Positions 1-12,139 are shown, counted from the stretch's first letter. The stretch is DNA of 64,000 bases from Cupriavidus respiraculi (GCF_914271545.1 NZ_CAJZAH010000005.1:186001-250000), one strand, 5' to 3'. Notes: generated by a model not told the origin, from the sequence alone. Numbers and translations: made by a program.

Positions 1-1388
<1,388 letters not shown>

Positions 1389-1486
1389 TGTCGCCCGTGT
1401 GGATTGCAGTTTGTTGATGTTGGCGGACCGCGCGTGGCGCGTACCGTCAGAGCCTTGATGTATCGACCCGTCGTAAGGAGAAATCA

Positions 1487-3037
1487 ATGATGTTCCCCCG
1501 TTTGGCCCCGTCCACGCTGCTCGCCGGCGGCCTGGCCCTGGCGGCACTGACCGCAGGTCCCGCCTTCGCCGCCAAGGATGCCGTGATGGCGGTGGCGTCC
1601 ACCTTCACCACGCTGGACCCGTACGACTCCAACGACACGCTGTCGCAGGCGGTGTCGAAGACCTTCTACCAGGGGCTGTTCGGCCTGGACAAGGACATGA
1701 AGCTGGTCAACGTGCTGGCCGAGAGCTATGACGTCAGCAAGGACGGCCTGTCCTACACCATCAAGCTGAAGAAGGGCGTCAAGTTCCACGACGGCACCAC
1801 GTTCGACGCCACGGCCGTCAAGGTCAACCTCGACCGCGTCACCGATCCGGCCAACAAGCTCAAGCGCTACACGCTGTTCAACCGCGTGGCCAAGACCGAG
1901 GTGGTCGACGCCGGCACGGTGCGCATCACGCTGAAGGAGCCGTTCTCGCCGTTCATCAACGTGCTGTCGCATCCGTCGGCCGTGATGATCTCGCCCACCG
2001 CGCTGAAGAAGTACGGCAAGGACATCGCCTTCAACCCGGTCGGCACCGGACCGTTCGAGTTCGTCGAGTGGAAGCAGCCCGATCACCTGAAGGGCAAGAA
2101 GTTCGCCGGCTACTGGCGCACGGGCCTGCCCAAGATCGACACCATCACCTGGAAGCCGGTGGTTGACAACAATACGCGCGCCGCCGTGATGCAAACCGGC
2201 GAGGCCGACTTCGCCTTCAGCATTCCGTTCGAGCAGGCCGCGGTGCTCAAGGGCAGCGCCAAGGTGGACCTGATCGCCGCGCCGTCGATCATCCAGCGCT
2301 ACCTGTCGCTGAACACGCAGGTCAAGCCGTTCAACGACCCCAAGGTGCGCCAGGCGATCAACTACGCGATCAACAAGGAAGCGCTGGCCAAGGTGGCGTT
2401 CGCCGGCTATGCGGTGCCCGCCGAAGGCGTGGTGCCCCCGGGCGTGGACTTCGCCGAGAAGCTGGGCCCGTGGCCGTACGATCCGGCCAAGGCGCGCGCG
2501 CTGCTGAAGGAAGCCGGCTACCCGAACGGCTTCGAGACCACGCTGTGGTCCGCGTACAACCACACCACCGCGCAGAAAGTGATCCAGTTCGTGCAGCAGC
2601 AGCTGCAGCAGGTCGGCATCAAGGCATCGGTGCAGGCCCTGGAAGCGGGCCAGCGCGTGGAGAAGGTCGAGAGCGTGCAGAAGCCCGAGGACGCCGGCGT
2701 GCGCATGTACTACGTGGGCTGGTCGTCCTCGACTGGCGAGTCGGACTGGGCGCTGCGTCCGCTGCTGGCCTCGGAGTCGATGCCGCCGAAGCTGCTGAAC
2801 ACCGCCTACTACAAGAACGACCAGGTGGACGCCGACATCGCCGGCGCGCTGCGCACCACGGACCGCGCCGAGAAGGCGAAGCTGTACAAGGACGCGCAGC
2901 AGCGCATCTGGGCCGATGCGCCGTGGGCCTTCCTGGTGACCGAAAAGGTGCTGTTCGCGCGCAGCAAGCGCATGAGCGGCGCCTACGTGATGCCTGACGG
3001 GTCGTTCAACTTCGACGACATCGACGTCAAGCAATAA
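1487..3037 (+). CDS. gsiB: Periplasmic glutathione/peptide-binding protein
   Basis: Family 5 extracellular solute-binding protein that captures the ligand in the periplasm and delivers it to GsiC/GsiD. The 516 residues are close to E. coli GsiB (about 512). Residues 1-28 form a Sec signal peptide ending AGPAFA before AKD. The first of two adjacent ATGs lies 6 nt after TAAGGAG (1474-1480), which supports this start; the second ATG at 1490 is possible. The mature protein begins with the family's TLDPYDSND segment. It follows gsiA by 98 bp and is followed by an intercistronic hairpin before gsiC. Glutathione specificity is by homology, and peptides are an alternative given the peptidase genes downstream. 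Confidence 0.9.
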   Translation: MMFPRLAPSTLLAGGLALAALTAGPAFAAKDAVMAVASTFTTLDPYDSNDTLSQAVSKTFYQGLFGLDKDMKLVNVLAESYDVSKDGLSYTIKLKKGVKFHDGTTFDATAVKVNLDRVTDPANKLKRYTLFNRVAKTEVVDAGTVRITLKEPFSPFINVLSHPSAVMISPTALKKYGKDIAFNPVGTGPFEFVEWKQPDHLKGKKFAGYWRTGLPKIDTITWKPVVDNNTRAAVMQTGEADFAFSIPFEQAAVLKGSAKVDLIAAPSIIQRYLSLNTQVKPFNDPKVRQAINYAINKEALAKVAFAGYAVPAEGVVPPGVDFAEKLGPWPYDPAKARALLKEAGYPNGFETTLWSAYNHTTAQKVIQFVQQQLQQVGIKASVQALEAGQRVEKVESVQKPEDAGVRMYYVGWSSSTGESDWALRPLLASESMPPKLLNTAYYKNDQVDADIAGALRTTDRAEKAKLYKDAQQRIWADAPWAFLVTEKVLFARSKRMSGAYVMPDGSFNFDDIDVKQ

Positions 3038-3063
3038 GTTGCAGTAGCCGCAGCAAGCCGTGG

Positions 3064-3105
3064 GGCCGCCTGCCCTGAAGTCGCGGGGGCAGGGGGCGGG
3101 CGGCC
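3064..3105 (+). other. Intercistronic hairpin between gsiB and gsiC
   Basis: GGCCG (3064-3068) pairs with CGGCC (3101-3105), and CCTGCCC (3069-3075) pairs with GGGCAGG (3087-3093), giving a two-part GC-rich stem. There is no T-run, so it is not a typical terminator. Such structures after binding-protein genes often stabilise the upstream message; that role is inferred here. Confidence 0.45.
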
Positions 3106-3131
3106 AACGGTCTTTCCTCACCTGGTACGTC

Positions 3132-4052
3132 ATGCTGAATTACTTTGTCAAACGATGCCTCGGCGTCATTCCCACACTGCTGATCGTGGCGGTGCTGGTC
3201 TTCCTGTTCGTCCACATGCTGCCGGGCGATCCGGCCCGTCTCGCCGCCGGCCCCGAGGCCGACCAGGCCACGGTGGAACTGGTGCGCAAGGACCTCGGAC
3301 TGGACAAGCCGCTGCCGGAGCAGTTCGTGACCTTCTTCACCAACGCGCTGCAAGGCGAGTTCGGCAATTCGCTGCGTACCAAGCGGCCCGTCAGCGAGGA
3401 GATCGGCGACCGCTTCATGCCGACGCTGTACCTGACGCTCGCCTCGATGGTGTGGGCGGTGATCTTCGGCATGCTGATCGGCATCTGCTCGGCGGTGTGG
3501 CGCAATCGCTGGCCCGACCGCTTCGGCATGACGCTGGCGGTCTCCGGTATTTCCTTTCCCGCCTTCGCGCTGGGCATGCTGCTGATGGAAGTCTTTTCCG
3601 TGCAGCTGGGCTGGCTGCCGTCGATCGGCGCAGAGAGCTGGAAGCACTATGTCTTGCCCTCGATCACGCTGGGCGCGGCGGTGGCCGCGGTGATGGCCCG
3701 CTTTACCCGCGCCTCCTTCGTCGAAGTGCTGCAGGAAGACTTCGTGCGCACCGCGCGCGCCAAGGGCGCCCGCGAGACCGTGATCGTGCTCAAGCACTGC
3801 CTGCGCAACGCGATGATTCCCGTGGTGACCATGATGGGCCTGCAGTTCGGCTTCCTGCTGGGCGGCTCGATCGTGGTCGAGAAGGTGTTCAACTGGCCCG
3901 GCCTTGGCCGCCTGCTGGTGGATGCCGTCGAGATGCGCGACTACCCGGTCATCCAGGCCGAGGTGCTGCTGTTCTCGCTCGAATTCATTCTGATCAATCT
4001 GGTGGTGGATCTGCTGTACACGGTGATCAACCCCACCATTCGCTACAAGTGA
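3132..4052 (+). CDS. gsiC: Glutathione/peptide ABC transporter permease
   Basis: Inner-membrane permease subunit forming the translocation channel with GsiD. The ATG at 3132 gives [17 protein letters not shown], matching the N-terminus of E. coli GsiC, and 306 residues, the same length. The longer open frame upstream is intergenic. The first membrane helix is followed by the family motif [11 protein letters not shown] binding-protein-dependent transport domain follows with an EAA-type loop (about residues 195-215, [12 protein letters not shown]) that contacts the ATPase. The stop lies 7 bp before gsiD. Confidence 0.92.
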   Translation: MLNYFVKRCLGVIPTLLIVAVLVFLFVHMLPGDPARLAAGPEADQATVELVRKDLGLDKPLPEQFVTFFTNALQGEFGNSLRTKRPVSEEIGDRFMPTLYLTLASMVWAVIFGMLIGICSAVWRNRWPDRFGMTLAVSGISFPAFALGMLLMEVFSVQLGWLPSIGAESWKHYVLPSITLGAAVAAVMARFTRASFVEVLQEDFVRTARAKGARETVIVLKHCLRNAMIPVVTMMGLQFGFLLGGSIVVEKVFNWPGLGRLLVDAVEMRDYPVIQAEVLLFSLEFILINLVVDLLYTVINPTIRYK

Positions 4053-4059
4053 GGCCGGC

Positions 4060-4971
4060 ATGACCCAGCTTTCCACGCCTGCCACCGCCGCGGCACCTCA
4101 GGCCAACACGGCGCCCGAAGCCGTGCGCACGCCCTGGACCGAGTTCTGGCGCAAATTCCGCAAGCAGCACCTGGCGCTGGGCGCCGCGGTGTTCGTGCTG
4201 CTGCTGGTGCTGATCGCGGTGTTCGCGCCGTATATCGCGCCCTACGACGCCGAGAACTACTTCGACTACGACGCACTGAACGCGGGGCCCTCCGCCGCGC
4301 ACTGGTTCGGCGTCGATTCGCTCGGGCGCGATATCCTGAGCCGCATCCTGGCCGGCACGCGGATTTCGCTCGCCGCCGGCTTCCTGTCGGTCATCATCGG
4401 CGCCATCGTCGGCACCGTGCTGGGGCTGCTCGCCGGCTACTACGAAGGCTGGTGGGACCGCATCGTGATGCGCATCTCCGACGTGCTGTTCGCCTTCCCC
4501 GGCATCCTGCTGGCCATCGGCATCGTCGCCATCCTGGGCAACGGCATGACCAACGTGATCTTCGCGGTTGCGGTGTTCAGCATTCCGGCGTTCGCGCGGC
4601 TGGTGCGCGGCAATACGCTGATGCTCAAGCGGCTGACGTATGTGGAGGCTGCCCGCAGCATCGGCGCGTCCGACTGGACCATCCTGATGCGCCATATCCT
4701 GCCGGGCACCATCTCGTCCATCGTCGTGTATTTCTCGATGCGGATCGGCACCTCGATCATCACCGCGGCCAGCCTCTCGTTCCTGGGCCTGGGCGCGCAG
4801 CCGCCCACGCCGGAGTGGGGCGCGATGCTCAACGAGGCGCGCGCCGACATGGTCACCGCGCCGCACGTGGCCATCTTCCCGAGCCTGGCGATCTTCCTGA
4901 CGGTGCTCGCGTTCAACCTGCTGGGCGACGGGCTGCGCGATGCGCTCGACCCGAAGATCGACCGGCGCTGA
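4060..4971 (+). CDS. gsiD: Glutathione/peptide ABC transporter permease
   Basis: Second inner-membrane permease of the importer. The 303 residues equal E. coli GsiD. A cytoplasmic N-terminal stretch carries [14 protein letters not shown], then a first helix [19 protein letters not shown]. The OppC-family segment [15 protein letters not shown] follows, then the transport domain with its EAA loop near residues 190-204 ([11 protein letters not shown]). It ends with [12 protein letters not shown], typical of DppC/OppC-type permeases. It is tightly coupled behind gsiC and 13 bp before a peptidase gene, so it is probably co-transcribed with both. Confidence 0.92.
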   Translation: MTQLSTPATAAAPQANTAPEAVRTPWTEFWRKFRKQHLALGAAVFVLLLVLIAVFAPYIAPYDAENYFDYDALNAGPSAAHWFGVDSLGRDILSRILAGTRISLAAGFLSVIIGAIVGTVLGLLAGYYEGWWDRIVMRISDVLFAFPGILLAIGIVAILGNGMTNVIFAVAVFSIPAFARLVRGNTLMLKRLTYVEAARSIGASDWTILMRHILPGTISSIVVYFSMRIGTSIITAASLSFLGLGAQPPTPEWGAMLNEARADMVTAPHVAIFPSLAIFLTVLAFNLLGDGLRDALDPKIDRR

Positions 4972-4984
4972 GAGCGGGCTGACG

Positions 4985-6037
4985 ATGAACCAGGCAACTG
5001 CCGCCGATCTGCCGCAGGTCGGCGCGCTTGCGCCGGGCAGGCGCAACAGCATCGCCGACGTGCCCGGCGTCACGGTGGGCCATTGCACGCTGGACGCGGG
5101 CGCGCTCCAGACCGGCGTCACGGTGGTGATGCCGCACGGCGGCGATCCCTTTGCCGCCAAGGTGCCGGCCGCGGCGGCCGTCATCAACGGCTTCGGCAAG
5201 AGCGTCGGGCTGGTGCAGGTGGACGAGCTGGGCGTGCTGGAGACGCCCATCGCGCTGACCAACACCTTCGCCGTGGGCGCCGTGGCCCAGGCGCAGATCC
5301 GCCACGCGGTGGCGGCGAACCCGGAGATCGGGCGCGCCTGGCCCACGGTCAATCCGCTGGTGTTCGAGTGCAACGATGGGCATCTGAACGATATCCAGAC
5401 GATGGCGGTGGGCGAGCCGCACTATGCGGCGGCGTGCGCCGCGGCGGCCGCGGACTTCGCCCAGGGCGCGGTCGGCGCCGGCCGGGGCATGTCGTCGTTC
5501 GGGCTGAAGGGCGGCATCGGTTCCGCGTCGCGGCAGGTGCCGGGCGGCTTCCACGTCGGCGCGCTGGTGCTGTCGAACTTCGGCACGCTGCCGACGCTGA
5601 CGATGGCGGGCAAGCGCCTGGGCGAGGAACTGCAGGCCCGGCTCGATGCGCAGCAGGCCGGCCCGGAGAAAGGCTCGATCATCATGATCCTCGCCACCGA
5701 CGCGCCGCTCGACGCCCGCCAGCTGCGCCGGCTGTCGCTGCGCGCCGGCGCGGGGCTGGCCCGCACGGGGTCGGTGTTCGGCCACGGCTCGGGCGATATC
5801 GCGCTGGCGTTTTCCACCGCGTACACGGTGCCGCAGGACGCCGACGCGGCGATGCCCTCGGTGGCGATGCTGCACGAGAGCCGGCTCGATCCGTTGTTCC
5901 ATGCCGCCGCCGACAGCGTCGAGCAGGCGATCTACCACGCGCTATGGCTGGCGCAGGGCGTGACTGGCCGCGATGGCCATCGCCGCGCCGGCCTGCGCGA
6001 ACTGATGCCGGATCTGCCGGCGCGGCTGCGTTCCTGA
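4985..6037 (+). CDS. P1-family (DmpA-like) aminopeptidase
   Basis: N-terminal-nucleophile hydrolase of peptidase family P1 (S58), which removes N-terminal L-, D- or beta-amino acids from short peptides. The 350-residue precursor should cleave itself at Gly230-Ser231 in KGSIIMILATDAPLD, exposing Ser231 as nucleophile; this follows the DmpA pattern (Gly-Ser before the ATDAPL segment). The conserved RTGSVFGHGSGDIALAF lies downstream of it. No signal peptide is seen, so it is probably cytoplasmic. The ATG at 4985 is chosen over an upstream start inside gsiD because family similarity begins at GRRNSIADVPGVTVGH. It sits 13 bp after gsiD, which suggests it digests imported peptides. Confidence 0.87.
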   Translation: MNQATAADLPQVGALAPGRRNSIADVPGVTVGHCTLDAGALQTGVTVVMPHGGDPFAAKVPAAAAVINGFGKSVGLVQVDELGVLETPIALTNTFAVGAVAQAQIRHAVAANPEIGRAWPTVNPLVFECNDGHLNDIQTMAVGEPHYAAACAAAAADFAQGAVGAGRGMSSFGLKGGIGSASRQVPGGFHVGALVLSNFGTLPTLTMAGKRLGEELQARLDAQQAGPEKGSIIMILATDAPLDARQLRRLSLRAGAGLARTGSVFGHGSGDIALAFSTAYTVPQDADAAMPSVAMLHESRLDPLFHAAADSVEQAIYHALWLAQGVTGRDGHRRAGLRELMPDLPARLRS

Positions 6038-6044
6038 AAGCGAC

Positions 6045-6863
6045 ATGCGAATCCTGATTTCCACCGATATCGAAGGCGTCGCGGGCGTCTTCCATCCCGA
6101 GCAGACCCGCGCCGGCAACGGCGAATACGAACGCGCCCGCGCCTGGATGACGCGCGAGGCGAACGCGGCGGTGCAGGGCGCCTTCGCGGGCGGTGCCACC
6201 GAGGTGCTGGTCAACGACTCGCACGGGGGCTTTCGCAACCTGGTGCCGGACCTGCTGGACCCGCGCGCCCGACTGGTGCTCGGCAAGCCCCGCTATCTGG
6301 GCATGATGAGCGGCATCGAGTCCGGCTGCGACGGCGTCTGCATGGTCGGCTACCACGGCCGCGCGCAAAGCCGCGGCATCCTCGCCCACACCATCAACAG
6401 CGGGGCGTTCGCCCGCGTCTGGTTCAACGCGCAGGAACTGGGCGAGGCCGGACTCTATGGCGCGCTCGCCGGCGAACTGGGCGTGCCGGTGCTGATGGCC
6501 AGCGGCGACGATGTCTTTGTCGCCGAGACGCGCGAGCTGATGCCGTGGGTGCGTTATGCGCAGGTCAAGACGGCGGCCGGGCAGGGCAGCGGCAACACGC
6601 TGTCGCCGGCGGCCGCGTGCGAGACGATCGCGCAGACGGTGGAGCAGGCGGTGCGCCAGGCGGATGCCGCGCGCCCCTTCGAGATCGCCGGGCCCATCGC
6701 CTGCCGCCTGCAGACGCAGACGCCCGCGCACGCCGACCTGTTCTGCCAGTGGCCCACGCTGGAGCGCGTGGACGGCGTGACGCTGGCCTTCGATGCGCCC
6801 ACGGTGCAATCGGCCGTGCGCATGCTGAACTGCCTGTCGGCGATGTCGTTCATGCTGAAGTAG
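6045..6863 (+). CDS. dppA: M55-family D-aminopeptidase (DppA-like)
   Basis: Zinc D-aminopeptidase that releases N-terminal D-amino acids such as D-Ala from peptides. The 272 residues compare with about 274 in Bacillus DppA. The N-terminal metal motif STDIEG places Asp8 and Glu10 as ligands, and His60 (NDSHGG) and His104 (GYHGR) fall at the numbering known for B. subtilis DppA. A glutamate near residue 131-134 would complete the site. It starts 7 bp after the P1 peptidase stop. Cell-wall peptides as substrate are an inference from family and context. Confidence 0.87.
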   Translation: MRILISTDIEGVAGVFHPEQTRAGNGEYERARAWMTREANAAVQGAFAGGATEVLVNDSHGGFRNLVPDLLDPRARLVLGKPRYLGMMSGIESGCDGVCMVGYHGRAQSRGILAHTINSGAFARVWFNAQELGEAGLYGALAGELGVPVLMASGDDVFVAETRELMPWVRYAQVKTAAGQGSGNTLSPAAACETIAQTVEQAVRQADAARPFEIAGPIACRLQTQTPAHADLFCQWPTLERVDGVTLAFDAPTVQSAVRMLNCLSAMSFMLK

Positions 6864-6990
6864 GGAGGCGAACCCGGGCGGCGGTCCGGGGGCGAAGCGG
6901 GCAGTGAAATAAGGCGGCACCGCGCCGCCGCGATGGGCGACAATGCCGGCTGGACGCGCTCGCGTCGCTTCACGTGGCAGGCATTACCTC

Positions 6991-7743
6991 ATGATTTCAC
7001 GACTCGACGGTGCGACGGCGCCAGGCGGCTGGACCGCGGTGCGCAGGGATTTCGTCGAACCCGGCAGCCGTTGCACCGGCCGCGACGGCCAGGCCCGCGG
7101 CCATGGCATTCCCTCGGGCCACGCCTATATCCTGCGCGATGCCGACGGCCACGAGCATCCCTTCGGACCGGACTGCGCGCGCGCCGTCGTCGGCGATCCG
7201 GCCCGCCTGACCGGAATTCCCGACTACACCGCGCGCGATGCCGCTGGGGAGCCGGGTGCCGGATCGCGCGCCACGGCGGTGCCATCGCGCCGCGCGCCCG
7301 GCTCCCCCGCCGAGGAGGCGGCGCTGCGGGCGGCCGCCATCCGCTATCTGGTGCTGCGCATGGACAAGGTCGGCGGCCTGCCGCGCATCCAGCCAAGCGT
7401 GAGGTTTTCCCCGCTGGAGGAACTCCATGCCGCGTTCGCGCGCACCGGCCAGCTGACGCTCGCGCAGGCACGCCGCATCCTGGCCATCGAGGCGAGCCCC
7501 GCCACGCCGGTCAAGCTCAAGACCACCAACCTGCTCGATGTCTATACCGCCCATGTGCAGCTCGAACGCCAGCTGCGCGCCTCCCCGCGGCCGGAGCACG
7601 CCAGGTTCGTGCGCGGGCTGATGGACTGGCTGGCGCGGCATCTGGCGCTCACGCCCGCGCAGGTGGCGAAGTCGGGGCTGAGCCTGCATCCGCGGGCGTT
7701 TGCGGTCGCGGTGGTGGGGACGGGGGACAGCGGGGAATTCTGA
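6991..7743 (+). CDS. Conserved hypothetical protein
   Basis: I do not recognise this 250-residue protein. The ATG at 6991 is preferred to an upstream in-frame start because the stretch before it looks non-coding. Its N-terminal half (residues 20-75) has a Cys28...Cys62 pair in the contexts GSRCTGRDG and HPFGPDCARAV, with several histidines between, faintly like a small zinc-binding or redox fold. The second half is helical and Arg/Ala/Leu rich (LRAAAIRYLVLRMDKVGG). There is no signal peptide or membrane segment. It stands alone, 127 bp after dppA and before a REP-like element. Confidence 0.65.
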   Translation: MISRLDGATAPGGWTAVRRDFVEPGSRCTGRDGQARGHGIPSGHAYILRDADGHEHPFGPDCARAVVGDPARLTGIPDYTARDAAGEPGAGSRATAVPSRRAPGSPAEEAALRAAAIRYLVLRMDKVGGLPRIQPSVRFSPLEELHAAFARTGQLTLAQARRILAIEASPATPVKLKTTNLLDVYTAHVQLERQLRASPRPEHARFVRGLMDWLARHLALTPAQVAKSGLSLHPRAFAVAVVGTGDSGEF

Positions 7744-7778
7744 TGGTTGCGTAATGCGCGGGTCGCCGCTCTTGGCGA

Positions 7779-7906
7779 GCGGTCACCCTCACCCCCGGCC
7801 CCTCTCCCGCTTGCGGGAGAGGGGAGCAAACCACGGGTCTTGGAAGTGCCAACTGTTTTCTCCCCTCTCCCGCCAGCGGGAGAGGGGCGGGGGTCAGGGT
7901 GACCGC
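7779..7906. repeat. REP-like palindrome pair (BIME-like unit)
   Basis: Two perfect 12-bp hairpins with identical arms CCCCTCTCCCGC/GCGGGAGAGGGG (7799-7824 and 7862-7887; 2-nt loops) are nested inside an outer inverted repeat GCGGTCACCCTCACCCCCG (7779-7797) against 7888-7906 (18 of 19 pairs). The same arms recur at 49521-49546. This is the layout of intergenic REP/BIME elements. Arrangement and copies are seen; the REP function is inferred. Confidence 0.75.
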
Positions 7907-8009
7907 CCGCAGCACCCGAGAAGCCGGATCGACCCACACCAAAACCCGTCTGTTCATCCGCCCCCACATCGCGTCTAATACCCACACCGCCCACTCGCGC
8001 CAAACCGCC

Positions 8010-9092
8010 ATGACCCTGCACGACGGTTTTTCCCGCAGCTACGCCGAAGCCCGCACGAAGTTCCAGCAAGCCGCCAGCCGTGCGGGCGCCAGCCTGACGC
8101 CGTTCCCACATCCGACCCGGCGCGGCCTCGATGACGAAGAACTGGCGATGGACGCGGCGTGGCTGGGTGAGCCCCTGGCGCAGCGCTTCGTGCTGGTCAC
8201 CTGCGGCATGCACGGCGCGGAAGGCTATTGCGGCTCCGGGGCGCAGGTGCGGTTGCTGGGCGACGCCGACCTGGCCCGAGAATGCGCGGACGCCGGCGTG
8301 GCGCTGCTGCTGGTGCATGCGGTCAATCCGTTCGGCTTCTCGCACATGCGGCGGGTCAACGAGGACAACGTCGACCTGAACCGCAATTTCATGGACTTCA
8401 CGAAGCCGCTGCCGGGCAACGCCGCGTACCGCGAGGTCGCGCCGCTGCTGCTGCCGGCGCAGTGGCCGCCTTCGGAACGGGACGAGGCCGCGCTGGCGAG
8501 GATCGTCGCGGAGAAGGGCATGGCGTGGTATCAGGCGGCCGTCAGCGCCGGCCAGTACGAGGACCCACGCGGCATGTTCTTCGGCGGGCAGGCCGCCACG
8601 TGGAGCAACTACACGCTGCGCCGCATCCTCGCCCGCCACGGCGCCGGCCGTACCGCGCTGCGGTGGGTCGATATCCACACCGGGCTCGGCCCGCGCGGGT
8701 ATGGCGAACCGATCTACATGGGGCCGGACGACGCGGCGCAGGTCGGCAAGACACGGGCGATCTGGGGCGCGCGGGTGACCTCGACCTACGATGGCTCGTC
8801 GACGTCCGCGCCGCTGACCGGCCTCGCGTGGCATGCGGTGCCGCAGACGCTGCCGACGCTGGACTATGCCGGCATCGCGCTGGAGTTCGGCACGGTGCCG
8901 CTGGGAGAGGTGCTGGATGCGCTGCGCGGCGACCACTGGCTGCATCTGCATCCGGAGGCGGACAGCAACCAGCGCGAGCGGATACGCGACGGGATGTGGC
9001 GGGCGTTCTACGGCGACAGCGACGACTGGCGGGCCGAGGTGGTGGAGCAGACCGCTGCCGCGGTGCGGGCGGCGGTCGGGTCGCTGCGCTGA
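8010..9092 (+). CDS. M14-like metallopeptidase, DUF2817 family
   Basis: Predicted zinc carboxypeptidase-like hydrolase of the DUF2817 branch of M14 peptidases; the substrate is unknown. The 360 residues carry the zinc motif HGAE (His68, Glu71, in CGMHGAEGYCGS) and a third ligand candidate, His223, in VDIHTGLG. A conserved NPFGFSHMRRVNEDNVDLNRNF-type segment lies between them. The ATG at 8010 is chosen because the upstream in-frame extension reads through the REP-like element. No signal peptide is visible. It converges on prmB with only 16 bp between stops. Confidence 0.82.
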   Translation: MTLHDGFSRSYAEARTKFQQAASRAGASLTPFPHPTRRGLDDEELAMDAAWLGEPLAQRFVLVTCGMHGAEGYCGSGAQVRLLGDADLARECADAGVALLLVHAVNPFGFSHMRRVNEDNVDLNRNFMDFTKPLPGNAAYREVAPLLLPAQWPPSERDEAALARIVAEKGMAWYQAAVSAGQYEDPRGMFFGGQAATWSNYTLRRILARHGAGRTALRWVDIHTGLGPRGYGEPIYMGPDDAAQVGKTRAIWGARVTSTYDGSSTSAPLTGLAWHAVPQTLPTLDYAGIALEFGTVPLGEVLDALRGDHWLHLHPEADSNQRERIRDGMWRAFYGDSDDWRAEVVEQTAAAVRAAVGSLR

Positions 9093-9108
9093 TCTACGCG
9101 GCCGGCGG

Positions 9109-10002
9109 TCAGCCGGGCAGCGCTTCGTAGGTCAGCAGGAAGACCTGGTCGTCCCCCGCGGTGACCGGCAGCCACACCAGTGCGAGATCGGGGAAGGCGG
9201 CCTCCACATAGGGCCGCTCGTTGCCGATCTCGACCACCAGCACGCCGCCCGGATTGAGCCGCGCCTTCGCCCCGGCCACGATGCGGCGCACCACGTCCAT
9301 GCCGTCGTCGCCGCCGGCCAGCGCGATGCGCGGCTCGGCCTGGTACTCCGGCGGCAGCGCCTGCATCGAGCCCTCGTTCACATAGGGTGGATTGCTCAGG
9401 ATCAGGTCGTAGGCCGCGCCGGCCGGCAGGGGCGCGTACAGGTCGCCTTCGTGCAGCGTGATGCGGTTCTGCATGCCATAGTCGTCGACATTGCGGCGCG
9501 CCACTTCCAGCGCATCGGGCGAGATATCGACGGCGTCGACATGCACCTGCGGCCAGGCATGCGCCGCCAGGATCGGCAGGCAACCCGACCCAGTGCACAG
9601 GTCGAGCACGGTGCACAGCGGGGTAGAGCCGCCCAGCCACGGATCGAGGCCGTCGTGCAGCAGTTCGCCGAGGAAGCTGCGCGGCACGATCACGCGCTCG
9701 TCCACATAGAAGCGCATGCCGTGCATATACGCTTCCCGCGTGATGTAGGCCGCCGGCACGCGCTCGTTGACGCGGCGGTCCAGCACGGCGAGCACCGCCG
9801 CGATCTCGTCGTCGAGCAGGCGCGCGTCCAGGAAGGGGTCCAGCGTATCGAGCGGCAGGTTCAGCGTATGCAGGATCAGATAGACCGCCTCGTCGTAGGC
9901 GTTGTCGGTGCCGTGGCCGAACGAGAGCTTGGCGGCGGAAAAGCGCGAGACCGCCAGGCGCAGCAGATCGCGGACGGTACGGAGTTCTTGAAGAGTGGCC
10001 AT
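9109..10002 (-). CDS. prmB: 50S ribosomal protein L3 glutamine methyltransferase
   Basis: SAM-dependent N5-glutamine methyltransferase that modifies ribosomal protein L3. The 297 residues are near the family length of about 300-310. The SAM-binding motif LDLCTGSGC lies at 133-141 and the catalytic NPPY at 204-207 (LSNPPYVNEG). The RESFL-like segment IVPRSFLGELLHDGL just before the SAM domain points to PrmB rather than release-factor methylase PrmC, though the two are close. It follows dapE on the same strand after 61 bp. Confidence 0.9.
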   Translation of the reverse strand: MATLQELRTVRDLLRLAVSRFSAAKLSFGHGTDNAYDEAVYLILHTLNLPLDTLDPFLDARLLDDEIAAVLAVLDRRVNERVPAAYITREAYMHGMRFYVDERVIVPRSFLGELLHDGLDPWLGGSTPLCTVLDLCTGSGCLPILAAHAWPQVHVDAVDISPDALEVARRNVDDYGMQNRITLHEGDLYAPLPAGAAYDLILSNPPYVNEGSMQALPPEYQAEPRIALAGGDDGMDVVRRIVAGAKARLNPGGVLVVEIGNERPYVEAAFPDLALVWLPVTAGDDQVFLLTYEALPG

Positions 10003-10063
10003 GGCGGAAAGGGGGAGTGGGGTGCGATGAGGGGCGCCGCGGCGCCCCGGGACATTCAGTCGG

Positions 10064-11245
<1,182 letters not shown>

Positions 11246-11605
11246 TCAGGCACCGGCGGGAAACAGGCTGGCGTATTGGTCGGCGGCGAAGCCCACGGCG
11301 ACGCGGTCGCCGTGCACCAGCACCGGCCGCTTGATCAGCGAGGGGCTCTGCCGCATCAGCGCGATCGCGCCAGCCTCGGTGTCCGCGCGCGCCTTGTCGG
11401 CGTCCGACAGCGCGCGCCACGTGGTGCCCTTGCGGTTGAGCAGCGTGGCGAGCGGCACCTGGGCCAGCCAGCCGCGCAGCAGCGCCTCGTCCACACCCTG
11501 CTTCTTGAAGTCGTGGAAGTCATGATCCACCGCGTTGGCGGTGAGCCAGGTGCGGGCTTTCTTGACGGTATCGCAGTTGGGAATGCCGTAGAGCTGAACG
11601 GTCAT
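11246..11605 (-). CDS. ArsC/Spx-family protein (YffB-like)
   Basis: A small thioredoxin-fold protein of the ArsC/Spx superfamily, 119 residues, very like E. coli YffB. It has a single cysteine, Cys11, in YGIPNCDTVKKA, followed by LLNRKGTTWR and IKRPVLVHGD. It lacks the CxxC of Spx and the arsenate-specific context of ArsC, so an arsenate reductase role is unlikely; a glutathione-linked thiol function is possible. An ATG three codons upstream (11614) is an alternative start, and neither has a strong ribosome-binding site. It sits between dapE and dapD as in related genomes. Confidence 0.8.
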   Translation of the reverse strand: MTVQLYGIPNCDTVKKARTWLTANAVDHDFHDFKKQGVDEALLRGWLAQVPLATLLNRKGTTWRALSDADKARADTEAGAIALMRQSPSLIKRPVLVHGDRVAVGFAADQYASLFPAGA

Positions 11606-11640
11606 GGCTTGCATCGGATCGGTAAGTAGGTCAGCGCAGT

Positions 11641-12015
11641 TCAGCGCAGCAGCGCGTTCACGGCCACCACCACGCCGGCCAGCCCGAGCGCGAAGCCGGC
11701 CATCGCCACGGCGGTCATCAGGCGCAGCCGGCGATCCAGCCGCGCGGCCTCCTTGCGCAAGGCCTCGATGGTGATGGCGTGCTGCTCGGCGAGCATCTTG
11801 ACGGTCTCGGCCTGCTGCACGGCGGCGTGCTCCAGCTCGGCGATGCGGGTCGCGGTGTCGCGTCCGCCCGCGATCTCGCCGGGCACGTCGGAGGTGCCGC
11901 CGGCCTCGTCCTTGCGCTTGCCCTTCTTGATCTTCTCGATGGTCTTGTTGGCCTGCTCGAGAATGGTCGGCAACAGGGACAGCACGGTACTGACGGTAGC
12001 GGGATCTAGGGCCAT
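11641..12015 (-). CDS. Small coiled-coil membrane-anchored hypothetical protein
   Basis: Unrecognised 124-residue protein. An amphipathic N-terminus (MALDPATVSTVLSLLPTIL) and a lysine-rich stretch KTIEKIKKGKRKDE lead into a heptad-like helix (residues about 45-95). A single C-terminal membrane helix (AVAMAGFALGLAGVVVAV) is followed by only a few residues, so it is a tail-anchored topology. The ATG at 12015 begins the hydrophobic/helical pattern; upstream codons are unlike coding sequence. It lies between dapD and the ArsC-like gene on the same strand. Confidence 0.6.
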   Translation of the reverse strand: MALDPATVSTVLSLLPTILEQANKTIEKIKKGKRKDEAGGTSDVPGEIAGGRDTATRIAELEHAAVQQAETVKMLAEQHAITIEALRKEAARLDRRLRLMTAVAMAGFALGLAGVVVAVNALLR

Positions 12016-12139
12016 GAATCGCTTGCGGAATAGGGGCACGGTGAACTCGCGCGGGAAAGACATGCGGCCCGCAACCGGGCCGCCGCTTCGCCACGGCGCA
12101 GCCGCGGCGAAGTACGTCATGTGCCGATGGCGGTCGGGC

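Noticed and set aside
3060-3131. 24-residue N-terminal extension of gsiC
   Set aside because: It reads through the intercistronic hairpin, and the ATG at 3132 gives the exact length and N-terminus of GsiC.
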